49,598 bases of DNA, taken from positions 1 to 49,598 of the forward strand of contig MHTL01000002.1 of assembly GCA_001823095.1 (NCBI GenBank), given 5' to 3'. Positions 1 to 8,770 of this stretch are shown piece by piece. Source of the stretch: Candidatus Vogelbacteria bacterium RIFOXYD1_FULL_51_18 (lineage in GTDB: Bacteria > Patescibacteriota > Minisyncoccia > Phycocordibacterales > UBA9988). Position 1 is the first letter of the stretch. The number at the start of each line of letters is the position of its first letter. The translations under genes were made by a program, and so were the position numbers. The notes under the pieces were generated by a model. It had not been told where the DNA came from. It did no database searches and saw only the letters and a program-made list of their open reading frames with translations.

Positions 1-51
1 GCAATCCTAGCATACTTTAAAAGTGTCGGCTAATCTGCTAGAATCCGCTTT

Positions 52-738
52 ATGTCAACACATGCATCACAAAGCGGAGCGCGCGTCTTCCTCTGGCTTT
101 TAGGCCTCACGCTCATTGCGCTTGCAGGGTTTATTGTTTATATGGCAACGCGGGATGGGGGAGGAGGGAGTGGAACCCTCGCGCCGGGGCTGAAGAATGA
201 TGATCATGCAAGAGGAGCAAGCTCCAATACGCTTGTTTTTGTGGAGTACAGCGATTTTGAGTGCCCCGCGTGTTTAGCGGCGCAACCGGCACTACGCTCG
301 TTGTACGCTGAATTTGCTTCAACGACGACCTTTGTGTACCGTCATTTGCCCTTGTCCCAGCATAAAAACGCAGAGCTTGCAGCGCTTGCCTCCGAGGCGG
401 CCGCCAAGCAGGGCAAGTTTTGGGAGATGCACGATACGCTTTTTGACAGCCAACGGGAGTGGGCGGGAATACCAAATGACCAAGCAAAAGCGTACTTTGT
501 GAAGCTTGCCGAAGGACTTACCCTTGAGACAGTGCGTTTTGCTGTCGACATGGAGAGCGAGGAGCTCCGCGTGCGAGTGCGGCGCGACGCCGATGAGGCG
601 GCGCGCATCGGCGTGCGGGGCACGCCAACCTTCTATGTTAATGGGGTCCAGCTGAAGGTAAAGAGTTTTGATGACCTGCGTGTAGCGCTCCTTGCCCTGA
701 ACGCAGTTGAAGGGTTTGCTACAAGTACAACTCAATAA
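52..738 (+). CDS. DsbA-family thiol:disulfide oxidoreductase (thioredoxin-fold), membrane-anchored
   Basis: N-terminal TM segment, then FVEYSDFECPACLAAQPALR (CPAC active site) and GVRGTPTFYVNG cis-Pro loop. Confidence 0.93.
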   Translation: MSTHASQSGARVFLWLLGLTLIALAGFIVYMATRDGGGGSGTLAPGLKNDDHARGASSNTLVFVEYSDFECPACLAAQPALRSLYAEFASTTTFVYRHLPLSQHKNAELAALASEAAAKQGKFWEMHDTLFDSQREWAGIPNDQAKAYFVKLAEGLTLETVRFAVDMESEELRVRVRRDADEAARIGVRGTPTFYVNGVQLKVKSFDDLRVALLALNAVEGFATSTTQ

Positions 739-1178
739 TGACATACAAAACAGTAGCAGGATTCTGGATTGCGCTCGCTTTCCTCGGGCTTATAGATGCG
801 GGCTATATTACGGTGAAGTACTACTCGGGCGGTGAGGTGGCCTGTCCCATCACCGGCGGCTGCAGTGATGTGCTCACGAGCGCCTACAGCCAGATTATGG
901 GCTTCCCCGTCTCTGCTTACGGCCTCATCTTCTACCTCGCAGCGCTCTTGCTCGCATTCCTCTACCTTGATAGTGGCAGAAAGTGGATTGAGAACGCCAT
1001 GCCCTTACTTGGGTTTACGGGCTTTCTCTTCACCCTCTGGTTCGTGTATCTCCAAATTTTTGTCATTGAGGCAATCTGCTTTTACTGCATGGTCTCGGCG
1101 CTCCTCTCCACCACCATCTTTGCCCTTGCTCTTGCCGCATTTCTCACGCATCGGGGGGAAACAGCTATTCAAGACTGA
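738..1178 (+). CDS. Vitamin K epoxide reductase (VKOR) family membrane protein
   Basis: Multi-TM protein with ACPITGGCSDVLTSAYSQIMGFPVSAYGL and FYCMVSA (CxxC-type) motifs; adjacent to DsbA. Confidence 0.93.
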   Translation: MTYKTVAGFWIALAFLGLIDAGYITVKYYSGGEVACPITGGCSDVLTSAYSQIMGFPVSAYGLIFYLAALLLAFLYLDSGRKWIENAMPLLGFTGFLFTLWFVYLQIFVIEAICFYCMVSALLSTTIFALALAAFLTHRGETAIQD

Positions 1179-1182
1179 ACCG

Positions 1183-1256
1183 TGGTGCGGGTAGGGAGAA
1201 TCGAACTCCCGTCTCATCCTTGGCAAGGACGTGTTCTACCACTAAACCATACCCGC
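1183..1256 (-). tRNA. tRNA-Gly (anticodon GCC), 3' CCA encoded
   Basis: Reverse complement GCGGGTATGGTTTAGTGGTAGAACACGTCCTTGCCAAGGATGAGACGGGAGTTCGATTCTCCCTACCCGCACCA folds as a cloverleaf; anticodon loop TTGCCAA. Confidence 0.97.
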
Positions 1257-1310
1257 CTTCGTTCGCCGCCACGGGCGGACTTCGGCGAGGTAAACCCGCC
1301 GCATTTCGTT

Positions 1311-1339
1311 ATCCTATCAGAGCTTTGGCGTAGGTTCAA
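1311..1339 (-). promoter_or_regulatory. Candidate promoter for tRNA-Gly
   Basis: Minus strand TTGAAC-N17-TAGGAT upstream of the tRNA. Confidence 0.5.
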
Positions 1340-1392
1340 CGTCGGGACGATAAAGAGCTTGACAGAATCTTATCTCTCTTGCTACGCTTGCC

Positions 1393-1440
1393 GTAGATGA
1401 GAGCACAGGTTGGCTAATTCATCTACTTCCTGTGCTAGCC
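1393..1440. other. Interleaved complementary segments (pseudoknot / RNA-switch candidate)
   Basis: GTAGATGA(1393-1400)/TCATCTAC(1419-1426); GCACAGG(1403-1409)/CCTGTGC(1429-1435); GGCTA(1412-1416)/TAGCC(1436-1440), in order A B C A' B' C'. Confidence 0.5.
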
Positions 1441-1476
1441 CGTCGCGCCATGCGCGGCGGGCTTCGCTACTTGTGC

Positions 1477-1482
1477 TATAAT
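1477..1482 (+). promoter_or_regulatory. Extended -10 promoter element (TGCTATAAT)
   Basis: TGnTATAAT upstream of the SD-bearing ORF at 1520. Confidence 0.5.
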
Positions 1483-1519
1483 TAACGAGAACGTACTTTA
1501 TTCTTCAGGAGGTGTAAGA

Positions 1520-1744
1520 ATGGTAATTGGAACAAAAGAACTGTCACTTATTGGCGAGTACTGCACACTGCTCAACACAGAGGGCGTACAGGCCGCCGAT
1601 ATATTTCTGGCCCATTTAGCGCCCGAAGACTGGACGATGGTCAGGAATGAGGCTCTGGCTGCTCGCTTCATTTTCACTCACCGTCCTTCTGGAAATAGAC
1701 CTTATCCACTCCCGTCTGCAGGTGCATACCCAGCTGCGCTATAG
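1520..1744 (+). CDS. Small hypothetical protein (74 aa)
   Basis: ORF preceded by strong SD (caggaggtgtaagaATG) and a TATAAT box. Confidence 0.5.
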   Translation: MVIGTKELSLIGEYCTLLNTEGVQAADIFLAHLAPEDWTMVRNEALAARFIFTHRPSGNRPYPLPSAGAYPAAL

Positions 1745-1751
1745 TGCAGAG

Positions 1752-1916
1752 GTGAAAGCCTATTGCTACCTCAACGGGCGTATCGTCCCGCTTGCCAAAG
1801 CGGGACTTTCTCTTTCTGACCTCGGCGTCCTGCGTGGCTATGGGGTCTTTGACTTTCTGCGTACCTACAACGGCAAGCCTTTCTGAAAGCATGTCGAGAG
1901 CTTACTGCTCGATATT
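1752..1916 (+). pseudogene. Truncated class IV aminotransferase (branched-chain / D-amino-acid aminotransferase family), N-terminal fragment
   Basis: [44 protein letters not shown] then in-frame stop, then KHVESLL in the same frame; rest of gene absent. Confidence 0.75.
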
Positions 1917-1924
1917 AGCTCAAC

Positions 1925-1958
1925 AAAAACCCTATCCGCTGCAGCGGATAGGGTTTTT
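1925..1958. terminator. Bidirectional intrinsic terminator
   Basis: 34-bp perfect palindrome AAAAACCCTATCCGCTGCAGCGGATAGGGTTTTT. Confidence 0.9.
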
Positions 1959-1968
1959 ACAGGGCAGG

Positions 1969-2241
1969 TTATTTGACCGCGTCCTTTAATGCTTTTGCGG
2001 GGCGGAATTTGGGAACATTCATCGCTTTCACCTGAATGCTCTCTCCTGTGCGCGGGTTGCGCGCGGTGCGTGCCGCGCGAGCCTTTACTGAAAAGATTCC
2101 GAGCCCGGCAATGGAGACCTCTCCGCCTTTTGCGAGCGTGGAGACGATCGCATCAATCATGGCGTCAACTGCCTCTTCGGCAGATACCTTAGTTCCGCCA
2201 ATCTTCTGGTAGACGACATCGACGATACTTTGCTTATTCAT
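1969..2241 (-). CDS. hup: HU family DNA-binding protein
   Basis: MNKQSIVDVVYQKIGGTKVSAEEAVDAMIDAI...GLGIFSVKARAARTARNPRTGESIQVKAMNVPKFRPAKALKDAV. Confidence 0.96.
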   Translation of the reverse strand: MNKQSIVDVVYQKIGGTKVSAEEAVDAMIDAIVSTLAKGGEVSIAGLGIFSVKARAARTARNPRTGESIQVKAMNVPKFRPAKALKDAVK

Positions 2242-2319
2242 AAACGTGTGCTCTAGTTGGTAATAACGCGACCTTAGTAATACTAGCTATAAGTATACCA
2301 AGCTAGTCTTGCCTGTCTA

Positions 2320-3858
2320 CTATCGGGCATATTCCACCACCCGCGCCTCGCGGATAACGGTTACTTTGATTTCTCCCGGGTACTTAAGCTCGCGCTCTAT
2401 CCTAAGCGCGATTTCGCGCGCCATTCGGCGCGCTTCCACGTCGCCAACCTCCTCGGGGACCACGAAAATGCGTATCTCGCGTCCCGCTTGGATGGCGTAA
2501 CTCTTCTCAATGCCGGCAAAGGAGCTGGCAATGTTCTCCAAGTCGGTGAGCCGCTTGAGGAAGTTCTCCACGCTGTCGCGCCGCGCGCCAGGCCTGCCGC
2601 CCGAGATGGCGTCGGCAACCTGCACGATGATGGATTCAATGGTCTCGTAGGGGTATTCCTCGTGATGGCTGCGCATGGCCTTGATGATTGATTCATCCAC
2701 GCCAAACTTCTCCAGTATTCTGATGCCGATTTCCACATGAGTTCCCGGCACCTCGTGGTCAATCGCCTTGCCGATGTCATGCAGAAGCGCTCCCACCTTG
2801 GCCACCGAGACGTCAGCGCCGAGCTCCTCGGCAAGCATACCGGCAATGTGGGCCATCTCAATGGAGTGGGTGAGCACGTTTTGCCCATAGCTGGTGCGGA
2901 AGTGGAGCCGGCCCAGTATCATAAGCACGCGCGGGTCCAGGTTAAGCGCGCCGGTTTCGTAGGCGGCCGCTTCGCCTTTCTCCTTGATAATTTTATTAAT
3001 CTCATTTTTTGCCTTCTCCACCATTTCCTCAATCTTTGCGGGTTGAATGCGCCCATCGGCGATGAGATTCTCCAAAGCAGCCTTGGCAATGTGGCGGCGC
3101 ACGGGGTCAAAGGAGGAAATAGTGATGGCGCCTGGCGTATCGTCAACAATCAGTTCAACGCCCGCCATGCGCTCAAAAGCGCGGATGTTGCGCCCTTCCT
3201 TGCCGATAATCTTCCCCTTCACGTCGTCGGAGGGGATAATCACGGCGGTAGACATAATCTCCGGAGTAGAAGAGCTCGCAAGGCGCTGGATGACAGTGGC
3301 GAGAATGTCTTTAGCGCGGCGCTCCAGCGTCTCTCCCGCTTGCGTTTCCAACTTGCGCATGCGCACAGCGAGGTCTTCCTCGGCCTCGCGCTCAACGCTC
3401 TTGACGATCTCAGCGCGCGCCTCATCGCGTGAGAGGCCGGCAATCTCTTCCAGTTTCTTGGCGCGCTCTGCCTCCAAAGCCACGCCACGCTCCTTAATTG
3501 TCCTCACCTCCTCAACCTTCGCTTTAATACTCTCCAATTCGCGGTCAATATCAACCTGTCGCTTGTCCAGAGTCTCGTCTTTCTTAATAAGGTGCTCTTC
3601 TTTTCTTTTGAGTTCCTGTTCTTTTTCTCGTTCCTTTTCCTTTGCCTCCTTCAGGAGCCGTTCGGACTCCTTTTCCGCTTCGGCAATGCGACGCTGCGCC
3701 TCCGCCTTGGCATCGAGGAACGTCTGCTTGATGGTGAGCTCCATAGAGCCCTTCTGGCTCAAGGTGATGAGCCAGCGGAGTATGTATCCCAGCACCACGC
3801 CGGAGAGCCCCGTTGCCGCGAGGAGAAGAATCAATTTTGTAACATTCATAGGCGACAT
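2320..3858 (-). CDS. rny: Ribonuclease Y
   Basis: N-terminal TM, long coiled coil, KH domain (IIGKEGRNIRAFE), HD domain (HDIGKAIDHEVPGTHVEIG); start may be 3849. Confidence 0.97.
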   Translation of the reverse strand: MSPMNVTKLILLLAATGLSGVVLGYILRWLITLSQKGSMELTIKQTFLDAKAEAQRRIAEAEKESERLLKEAKEKEREKEQELKRKEEHLIKKDETLDKRQVDIDRELESIKAKVEEVRTIKERGVALEAERAKKLEEIAGLSRDEARAEIVKSVEREAEEDLAVRMRKLETQAGETLERRAKDILATVIQRLASSSTPEIMSTAVIIPSDDVKGKIIGKEGRNIRAFERMAGVELIVDDTPGAITISSFDPVRRHIAKAALENLIADGRIQPAKIEEMVEKAKNEINKIIKEKGEAAAYETGALNLDPRVLMILGRLHFRTSYGQNVLTHSIEMAHIAGMLAEELGADVSVAKVGALLHDIGKAIDHEVPGTHVEIGIRILEKFGVDESIIKAMRSHHEEYPYETIESIIVQVADAISGGRPGARRDSVENFLKRLTDLENIASSFAGIEKSYAIQAGREIRIFVVPEEVGDVEARRMAREIALRIERELKYPGEIKVTVIREARVVEYAR

Positions 3859-4043
3859 CTGTCGCCGTGACTACATCAGACTAACCACGCGTGGCGGACC
3901 TCCCTACTGGCAGGCAGGATACAGAGGTAAACTTTAAGGCTCGATGTATACGCTGACAATCTGATTTCACGGAAGACAGTAACAATAAAAAACGTAATAA
4001 TCTGTATCATACCAGAACTCGCCTCGCGAGTCAAAACCTCCCC

Positions 4044-4634
4044 TTATGCCTTCTTTGCTTGAAGTATTTTATCAATGAGACCGTACTTCTTTGCCTCTTC
4101 AGAGCCCATCCAATTGTCGCGCTCGGAATCACGCTCAACAATGTCGGGACTCTTGCCGGTATGCTTGGCAAGGAGCATGTTGAGCCGGCTTTTAAGCTTG
4201 AGGATGTAGCGCGCGTTAATCTCAATGTCGGTGGCCTGGCCCTGGAAGCCGGAGGAAATCTGGTGGATCATGATGTCGGAGTTGGGAAGGCAGTAGCGCT
4301 TACCCTTGGCGCCGGACGCAAGGAGAAAGGCGCCCATGGAGGCCGCGACACCCACGCAGATGGTGGAGACGTCAGGCTTGACGTATTGCATTGTGTCGTA
4401 GATGGCGAGCCCTGCGGCTACCGAGCCGCCCGGCGAGTTGATGTAGAGGAGCATGTCCTTCTGCGCGTTCTCCGATTCCAGAAAGAGCATCTGGGCAATG
4501 ACGAGGTTTGCCACATGGTCGTCAATGGGACCGCCGAGGAAGATGATGCGGTCCTTCAGGAGGCGCGAGTAAATGTCGTAGGCGCGCTCGCCGTAGGTGG
4601 ATTTTTCGATAACCGTCGGGATGAGAATTGACAT
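4044..4634 (-). CDS. clpP: ATP-dependent Clp protease proteolytic subunit
   Basis: LPSI/ClpP fold: [55 protein letters not shown]; start at 4634 supported by TTGACA-N17-TATATT-N6-ATG. Confidence 0.97.
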   Translation of the reverse strand: MSILIPTVIEKSTYGERAYDIYSRLLKDRIIFLGGPIDDHVANLVIAQMLFLESENAQKDMLLYINSPGGSVAAGLAIYDTMQYVKPDVSTICVGVAASMGAFLLASGAKGKRYCLPNSDIMIHQISSGFQGQATDIEINARYILKLKSRLNMLLAKHTGKSPDIVERDSERDNWMGSEEAKKYGLIDKILQAKKA

Positions 4635-4669
4635 AATTGAAATATAACGTACTAAGTTTTGAGTGTCAA
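4635..4669 (-). promoter_or_regulatory. clpP promoter, predicted leaderless
   Basis: Minus strand TTGACA (4664-4669), 17-bp spacer, TATATT (4641-4646), 6 nt, ATG. Confidence 0.75.
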
Positions 4670-4802
4670 TCCCTTGTAATGCCATGGAGAGTGCCGGAGG
4701 ATAGGTAGGCATGGGCAATCCCTTACTCATCAGCAAAGACCTTATTCCACCGGTCTTGCACTGACTTTTCCATGTGCAAACTATAACAAAACGTGGTCGA
4801 GA

Positions 4803-4838
4803 ATAAAAAGCCCGACGATGATAAATCGCGGGCTTTGC
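4803..4838 (-). terminator. Intrinsic terminator downstream of the histidine phosphatase gene
   Basis: Minus strand AAAGCCCGCGATTTATCATCGTCGGGCTTTTTATT. Confidence 0.75.
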
Positions 4839-4863
4839 GGATAACAATAAGGGGTAGATGGCA

Positions 4864-5526
4864 TCACGAATCTTCTTGAAGGCGCGTGATGGGAAAACTA
4901 TGCTTCTTGAGAGGCTTATTTAAGGTGTAGTGCCCGTCATTTCCTCTTGTAAGAATTCGGCACTCACAGTTGCCAAGATTGCTAAATGACTCAAAAAGCT
5001 CCTCTTCCCAACCCATGATAATCATGAGCAAGACTCGGAATTCAAAGCCGTGAGAAAACACGACGATGTCATCCTCTGTCTCTTTCTGTAAGGTAAACAT
5101 CTTCTCCTTGAAAGCTCTCAACCTGCTAATCATACTGGCTACGCTTTCTCCGGTGGGGAATGTATATCGTAGAACTCCAGTCTTGTACCGTTCAGCTTCA
5201 ATCCCAGGTCTATTTTCGGCAGTGATTTTACCCCAATCTTGCTTTACGATGAGCGGCTCAACCTCAATTTGGACATTTACATGATCCGGCAGTTTCGGCA
5301 AAATAATTTTAAGCGTTTGCATGTTTCGAACGCCGGGAGAGGTGTAGAATCGAACGCAGGTGGCATTTTTTAGAAGCTGGGCTAATGTTGCACCAAAATT
5401 TTGAGCCTGCTGGATTCCTTTTTCGGTAAGCGGAATCTCGAGGTCATTCAGTACATCATAGATATTGTTATCTATATCTTCAAGAGACTCTGCATGCCTG
5501 CAGATGATTATTTTTGGATTCTCCAC
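4864..5526 (-). CDS. Histidine phosphatase (phosphoglycerate mutase-like) family protein
   Basis: [13 protein letters not shown]...[19 protein letters not shown] start with AAAGGA SD. Confidence 0.85.
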   Translation of the reverse strand: MENPKIIICRHAESLEDIDNNIYDVLNDLEIPLTEKGIQQAQNFGATLAQLLKNATCVRFYTSPGVRNMQTLKIILPKLPDHVNVQIEVEPLIVKQDWGKITAENRPGIEAERYKTGVLRYTFPTGESVASMISRLRAFKEKMFTLQKETEDDIVVFSHGFEFRVLLMIIMGWEEELFESFSNLGNCECRILTRGNDGHYTLNKPLKKHSFPITRLQEDS

Positions 5527-5579
5527 GATACTATCCTTTCTGGTTGGTTTTTCTTTCGTTTCGCAGTAAACTCAATTTA

Positions 5580-6143
5580 ATGAGTAGCCTAGACGATAAG
5601 GAGAACAGTGAGGCATTGATGGTATTGTGCGACAAGGATATTTTCCCGGATGCGCTAGATCTAACCAGTGTAGTTTGGAAAGATCGTCTAACCGGCAAAG
5701 TTGTTCTCTTCAATGAAGAGAACGAGATTGCTTTAATCGGTAATAAGGTAAACGATTTTTTCCTGTTGCCCGGAGGCGGGATAGAGAACGCTGAGTCTGT
5801 TGTCGAGGGTGTCAAGCGTGAATGTCAAGAAGAGACGGGTTGCGAAATCGAGATTCAGAATGCGCTTGGTATAACCGAGGACTTCCGTGCTCGTGACGGT
5901 AGACACTGCATCAGTTACGGATATTGTGCGAAAACCATCTCTTACGGCACTGCGGTTCCCACTAAAAAAGAGACCGATATCGGTGCCTACGTGAGATGGC
6001 TTTCTTTACCCGAAGCAATTGCATTGTTCGTATCACAAGAAAAAAAGGTAAAGGCTGGCGAGGTAAAGTTCTACAACACCTGCTTTAACATATTTCGTGA
6101 TTCGCTTTTTGTCCGCCGCGCTCAAGACATTATTCAGGGATAG
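5580..6143 (+). CDS. NUDIX hydrolase
   Basis: Nudix box GGIENAESVVEGVKRECQEETGCEIEI. Confidence 0.92.
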   Translation: MSSLDDKENSEALMVLCDKDIFPDALDLTSVVWKDRLTGKVVLFNEENEIALIGNKVNDFFLLPGGGIENAESVVEGVKRECQEETGCEIEIQNALGITEDFRARDGRHCISYGYCAKTISYGTAVPTKKETDIGAYVRWLSLPEAIALFVSQEKKVKAGEVKFYNTCFNIFRDSLFVRRAQDIIQG

Positions 6144-6624
6144 TCGCCGTTCTGATTTTATTGATGATGTAGCTTGTTGATATTTCTTCCTCGTTATAAC
6201 GCGGCAGAAATCTGATCTTGGTGCGGGGTGATGCAATCATAATGTTTTTCATTCGTTGCTCCATCTTTTCCGTATTGCTTGGTTCTTCTCCAAACACAAC
6301 GCTATCCGGCTTCAACAGATGTAACGTTTCAAGGTTGCTGGGACTGATATCAGATATGTACGCGAAATCGACAAACCTGATACTTGCAACCATTTTTGCT
6401 CTCTGCTTCTGGTTGATTATCGGCCGCAATGAATCCTTATACTTTCGAGCGTATGAATCTGAAAGTACTGCGACCACAAGTAAGTCTTCAAGCGAAGCCG
6501 CGTATTCCAATAGATGGATATGCCCAACATGGATGAGGTCGAAGCATCCTCCGACCATCGTGAATCTTTTACTTTGTGGCAAGACATTCTTGACCTCTAT
6601 AGCACTTTGGAATATATTGCTCAT
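6130..6624 (-). CDS. Cytidylyltransferase-like (RfaE/TagD-type) nucleotidyltransferase
   Basis: GGCFDLIHVGHIHLLEYAASL (HxGH) and ISTSYIINKI; SD AAGGAGC. Confidence 0.88.
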   Translation of the reverse strand: MSNIFQSAIEVKNVLPQSKRFTMVGGCFDLIHVGHIHLLEYAASLEDLLVVAVLSDSYARKYKDSLRPIINQKQRAKMVASIRFVDFAYISDISPSNLETLHLLKPDSVVFGEEPSNTEKMEQRMKNIMIASPRTKIRFLPRYNEEEISTSYIINKIRTATIPE

Positions 6625-6726
6625 AATAGCTCCTTTTGTAAATGTACAATTCTGTTTTGACTCTGGACTCTATAAACATTATATATAAAAGACAGAAAAA
6701 GTCAATCCCTTCGTCCGTAATACTGC

Positions 6727-6824
6727 AAAATTGAAAAAATCAAAGATTAAAATGACAATGCAAAGTGTAAAATTTTAAATTTTTTCTCTATTTTCCATTT
6801 TGATATTTTATTTTTGATTTTCCA
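6727..6824. repeat. AT-rich degenerate 7-bp-periodic array, two inverted arms
   Basis: AAAATTG AAAAAAT CAAAGAT TAAAATG ACAATGC AAAGTGT AAAATTT TAAATTT then ATTTTCC ATTTTGA TATTTTA TTTTTGA TTTTCCA. Confidence 0.5.
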
Positions 6825-7827
6825 AAAATTTAAGTACAAGCTCATTGGTAAGCTGGCCTGCCACATGCGTATGCAGACGAGAGGGATCGGCATCCGGGTA
6901 ATGCTCTAGCAAATGGGCAACTTCATGCGAGATCTCTTCTTCATTCGGCGCGAGCTTCTCCATCTCGGCGATTTTAGCGAGGATGAGTCCCAGTGAGACG
7001 CGCCTCTCGGCATCCGCCTGCCAAACTGCGCGCAATTCGTCCTCTGTTTTTTTGATGTGGGCGAGGTAATCGGGGAACTTGAGTCCCATATGCTCGATAT
7101 TTGCGCGCAGTTCCGCAAGCATTTTCTCTGTTTCTGCGGCAACCAGCGCTCGCGGTACTGTAATGGGTGTTTGTGCAAGGATGGCCTCTAATGCCCTCAT
7201 CCGCCGCTTATCGCGCGTCTTTACTTCTTTTTCTTCCTGGAGGTTCTCTTGTATTTTTGTTTTTAATTCATCAAGAGAAGCAAATTTTCCCACACTGTGC
7301 GCAAATTCATCGTCCGCCGCGGCGGATGCAGGGAGCTCCATTCCATCGTTTCTCCGCGCTTCCCGCAACTCATTCAGTACGGACTCCACTTCTTGGTTGC
7401 TTACGGTAACAGGTTCTGCTTCTTGCGCGAATTCTTGTTCAGCGATTCTGTGGTAATCGGGGAGCTTCACCTCCGGCGTCACGGCAGTCTTAATGGCAAA
7501 GCCCAAAGGGTTATCCTTGGCGAGCTTGGTGATGGTGATTTCAGGGCGGCCGATGGCGTCAATGTTCTGTTCGGCGAGCATTCCCGGGTATTCTGCCGCA
7601 AGCGTCCGCTCCGCCATTTCGTACAGGACGGCAGATTCACCAACATTCTGGACGAGCACCTTCTCGGGAATATGTCCGGAGCGGAAGCCCTCAATGTGTG
7701 CATCCTCCCCCAACTCCTTCACTGCACTTCCCCAGTATGACATAAAAAGCTCTACCGGGATTTCTCCCGTGAGCGTCTTCTCTGATGGCCCGGAATCAGT
7801 TACGGTGAGGGTAATTTTACCTACCAT
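6808..7827 (-). CDS. tig: Trigger factor-like chaperone lacking the FKBP PPIase domain
   Basis: Ribosome-binding N-domain (IEGFRSGHIPEKVLVQNVG) and C-domain (KTRDKRRMRALEAILAQTPITVPRALVAAETEKMLAELRANIEHMG) joined by a short linker. Confidence 0.85.
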   Translation of the reverse strand: MVGKITLTVTDSGPSEKTLTGEIPVELFMSYWGSAVKELGEDAHIEGFRSGHIPEKVLVQNVGESAVLYEMAERTLAAEYPGMLAEQNIDAIGRPEITITKLAKDNPLGFAIKTAVTPEVKLPDYHRIAEQEFAQEAEPVTVSNQEVESVLNELREARRNDGMELPASAAADDEFAHSVGKFASLDELKTKIQENLQEEKEVKTRDKRRMRALEAILAQTPITVPRALVAAETEKMLAELRANIEHMGLKFPDYLAHIKKTEDELRAVWQADAERRVSLGLILAKIAEMEKLAPNEEEISHEVAHLLEHYPDADPSRLHTHVAGQLTNELVLKFLENQK

Positions 7828-7844
7828 AGACCGCTACTCTAACA

Positions 7845-7885
7845 AAAAAGCTTCTCCGTAGCGAGCTATAGGGAAGCTTTTTATT
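7845..7885 (-). terminator. Intrinsic terminator
   Basis: AAAAAGCTTC...GGAAGCTTTTTATTTATT inverted repeat between two minus-strand genes. Confidence 0.7.
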
Positions 7886-7894
7886 TATTCAATC

Positions 7895-8137
7895 TTACTC
7901 CGCAACGGCGGCCTCCAGATCAGAGAGGTCAATAGCGGTCTCAATATCTGCATCAATGGCATTGAGCTCGTCCGAGCTCGTTGCCGTTGTGGTTGCGGTA
8001 GTAGTGGTTGCTGTCGGCGCCGGTACGGGCTCTTCTACCGGTTTCATCACGGCGACGTAAATGCCGCCTGCGACAAGAAGCAGAATAACGATGATTGCTC
8101 CGATAAGCGCTCCCTTTGAACTTGTTTCTCCTTCCAT
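7895..8137 (-). CDS. Small single-TM hypothetical protein with Thr/Ala-rich linker
   Basis: GALIGAIIVILLLVAGGIYVAVM, then PAPTATTTTATTTATSS low-complexity. Confidence 0.6.
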   Translation of the reverse strand: MEGETSSKGALIGAIIVILLLVAGGIYVAVMKPVEEPVPAPTATTTTATTTATSSDELNAIDADIETAIDLSDLEAAVAE

Positions 8138-8144
8138 AGTAGTG

Positions 8145-8720
8145 CTAATTAGCTGATGATGTAGTAGTAGACGTAGTTGCCATGCTTGCTGGCGCAGTTA
8201 CTGTGCCGAGCGCTCCGGCAATGTCTTGCCGCGCAGCTTTGATTTTGGCAATTGCATCGGCAAGCAATTTGCGAGGCTCACCGATTTTCTTCTTGGCGTC
8301 GGAGAGGCCTTTCCGTACGTCGTCTCCTCCGAGCACGCTCTCAACGTCGGCCACAATCTTTTTTGCAGTGTCCGCAGTGTTTCCCAAAAGTGTCTTAGCG
8401 TCCACGAGATTCTTCTTTGCACTCTCCAACTTGGTTTGACCCTCAGCCGAGAGTCCGCGCGCCTCAATCTTTGCAATTCGCGTCTCCATGCGGGCAATGA
8501 TACTCTTGAGCACTTCAATGTGGCGGGCAATGTAGCCTCTAAGCCGCTCCGCCTTCATTTTTGCTATCCCTTTCCTGTTCTCTACTCTCTGTTGCGCTTG
8601 TCCCGCTTCCCTTTGCGGGGCTTGCCCCGCCGTAGGATTTGCCTGTGCCGACGCAATAGCCGGAGCAAGGCCGATGAGAACAAGGACGAGCGCGAGGCCG
8701 ATGGATAATCCTTTACGCAT
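8145..8720 (-). CDS. Secreted coiled-coil hypothetical protein
   Basis: Signal peptide MRKGLSIGLALVLVLIGLAPAIASAQA followed by helical Lys/Ala-rich region. Confidence 0.7.
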   Translation of the reverse strand: MRKGLSIGLALVLVLIGLAPAIASAQANPTAGQAPQREAGQAQQRVENRKGIAKMKAERLRGYIARHIEVLKSIIARMETRIAKIEARGLSAEGQTKLESAKKNLVDAKTLLGNTADTAKKIVADVESVLGGDDVRKGLSDAKKKIGEPRKLLADAIAKIKAARQDIAGALGTVTAPASMATTSTTTSSAN

Positions 8721-8770
8721 ATTCTTATTTCTAGCTACTAATATGCCTACCTGTCCGCAGTATAGACGCT

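Noticed and set aside
1182-1400. 72-aa ORF over the tRNA-Gly locus
   Set aside because: Overlaps a clear tRNA gene; peptide VGRIELPSHPWQGRVLPLNHTR is the usual translation of an antisense tRNA.
2737-3432. 231-aa and 296-aa plus-strand ORFs antisense to rny
   Set aside because: Shadow ORFs of a conserved minus-strand gene; Ser/Arg-rich composition typical of antisense frames.
6727-6824. CRISPR array possibility at the AT-rich repeats
   Set aside because: Units are 7 bp, degenerate and contiguous with no spacers; no cas genes in the window.
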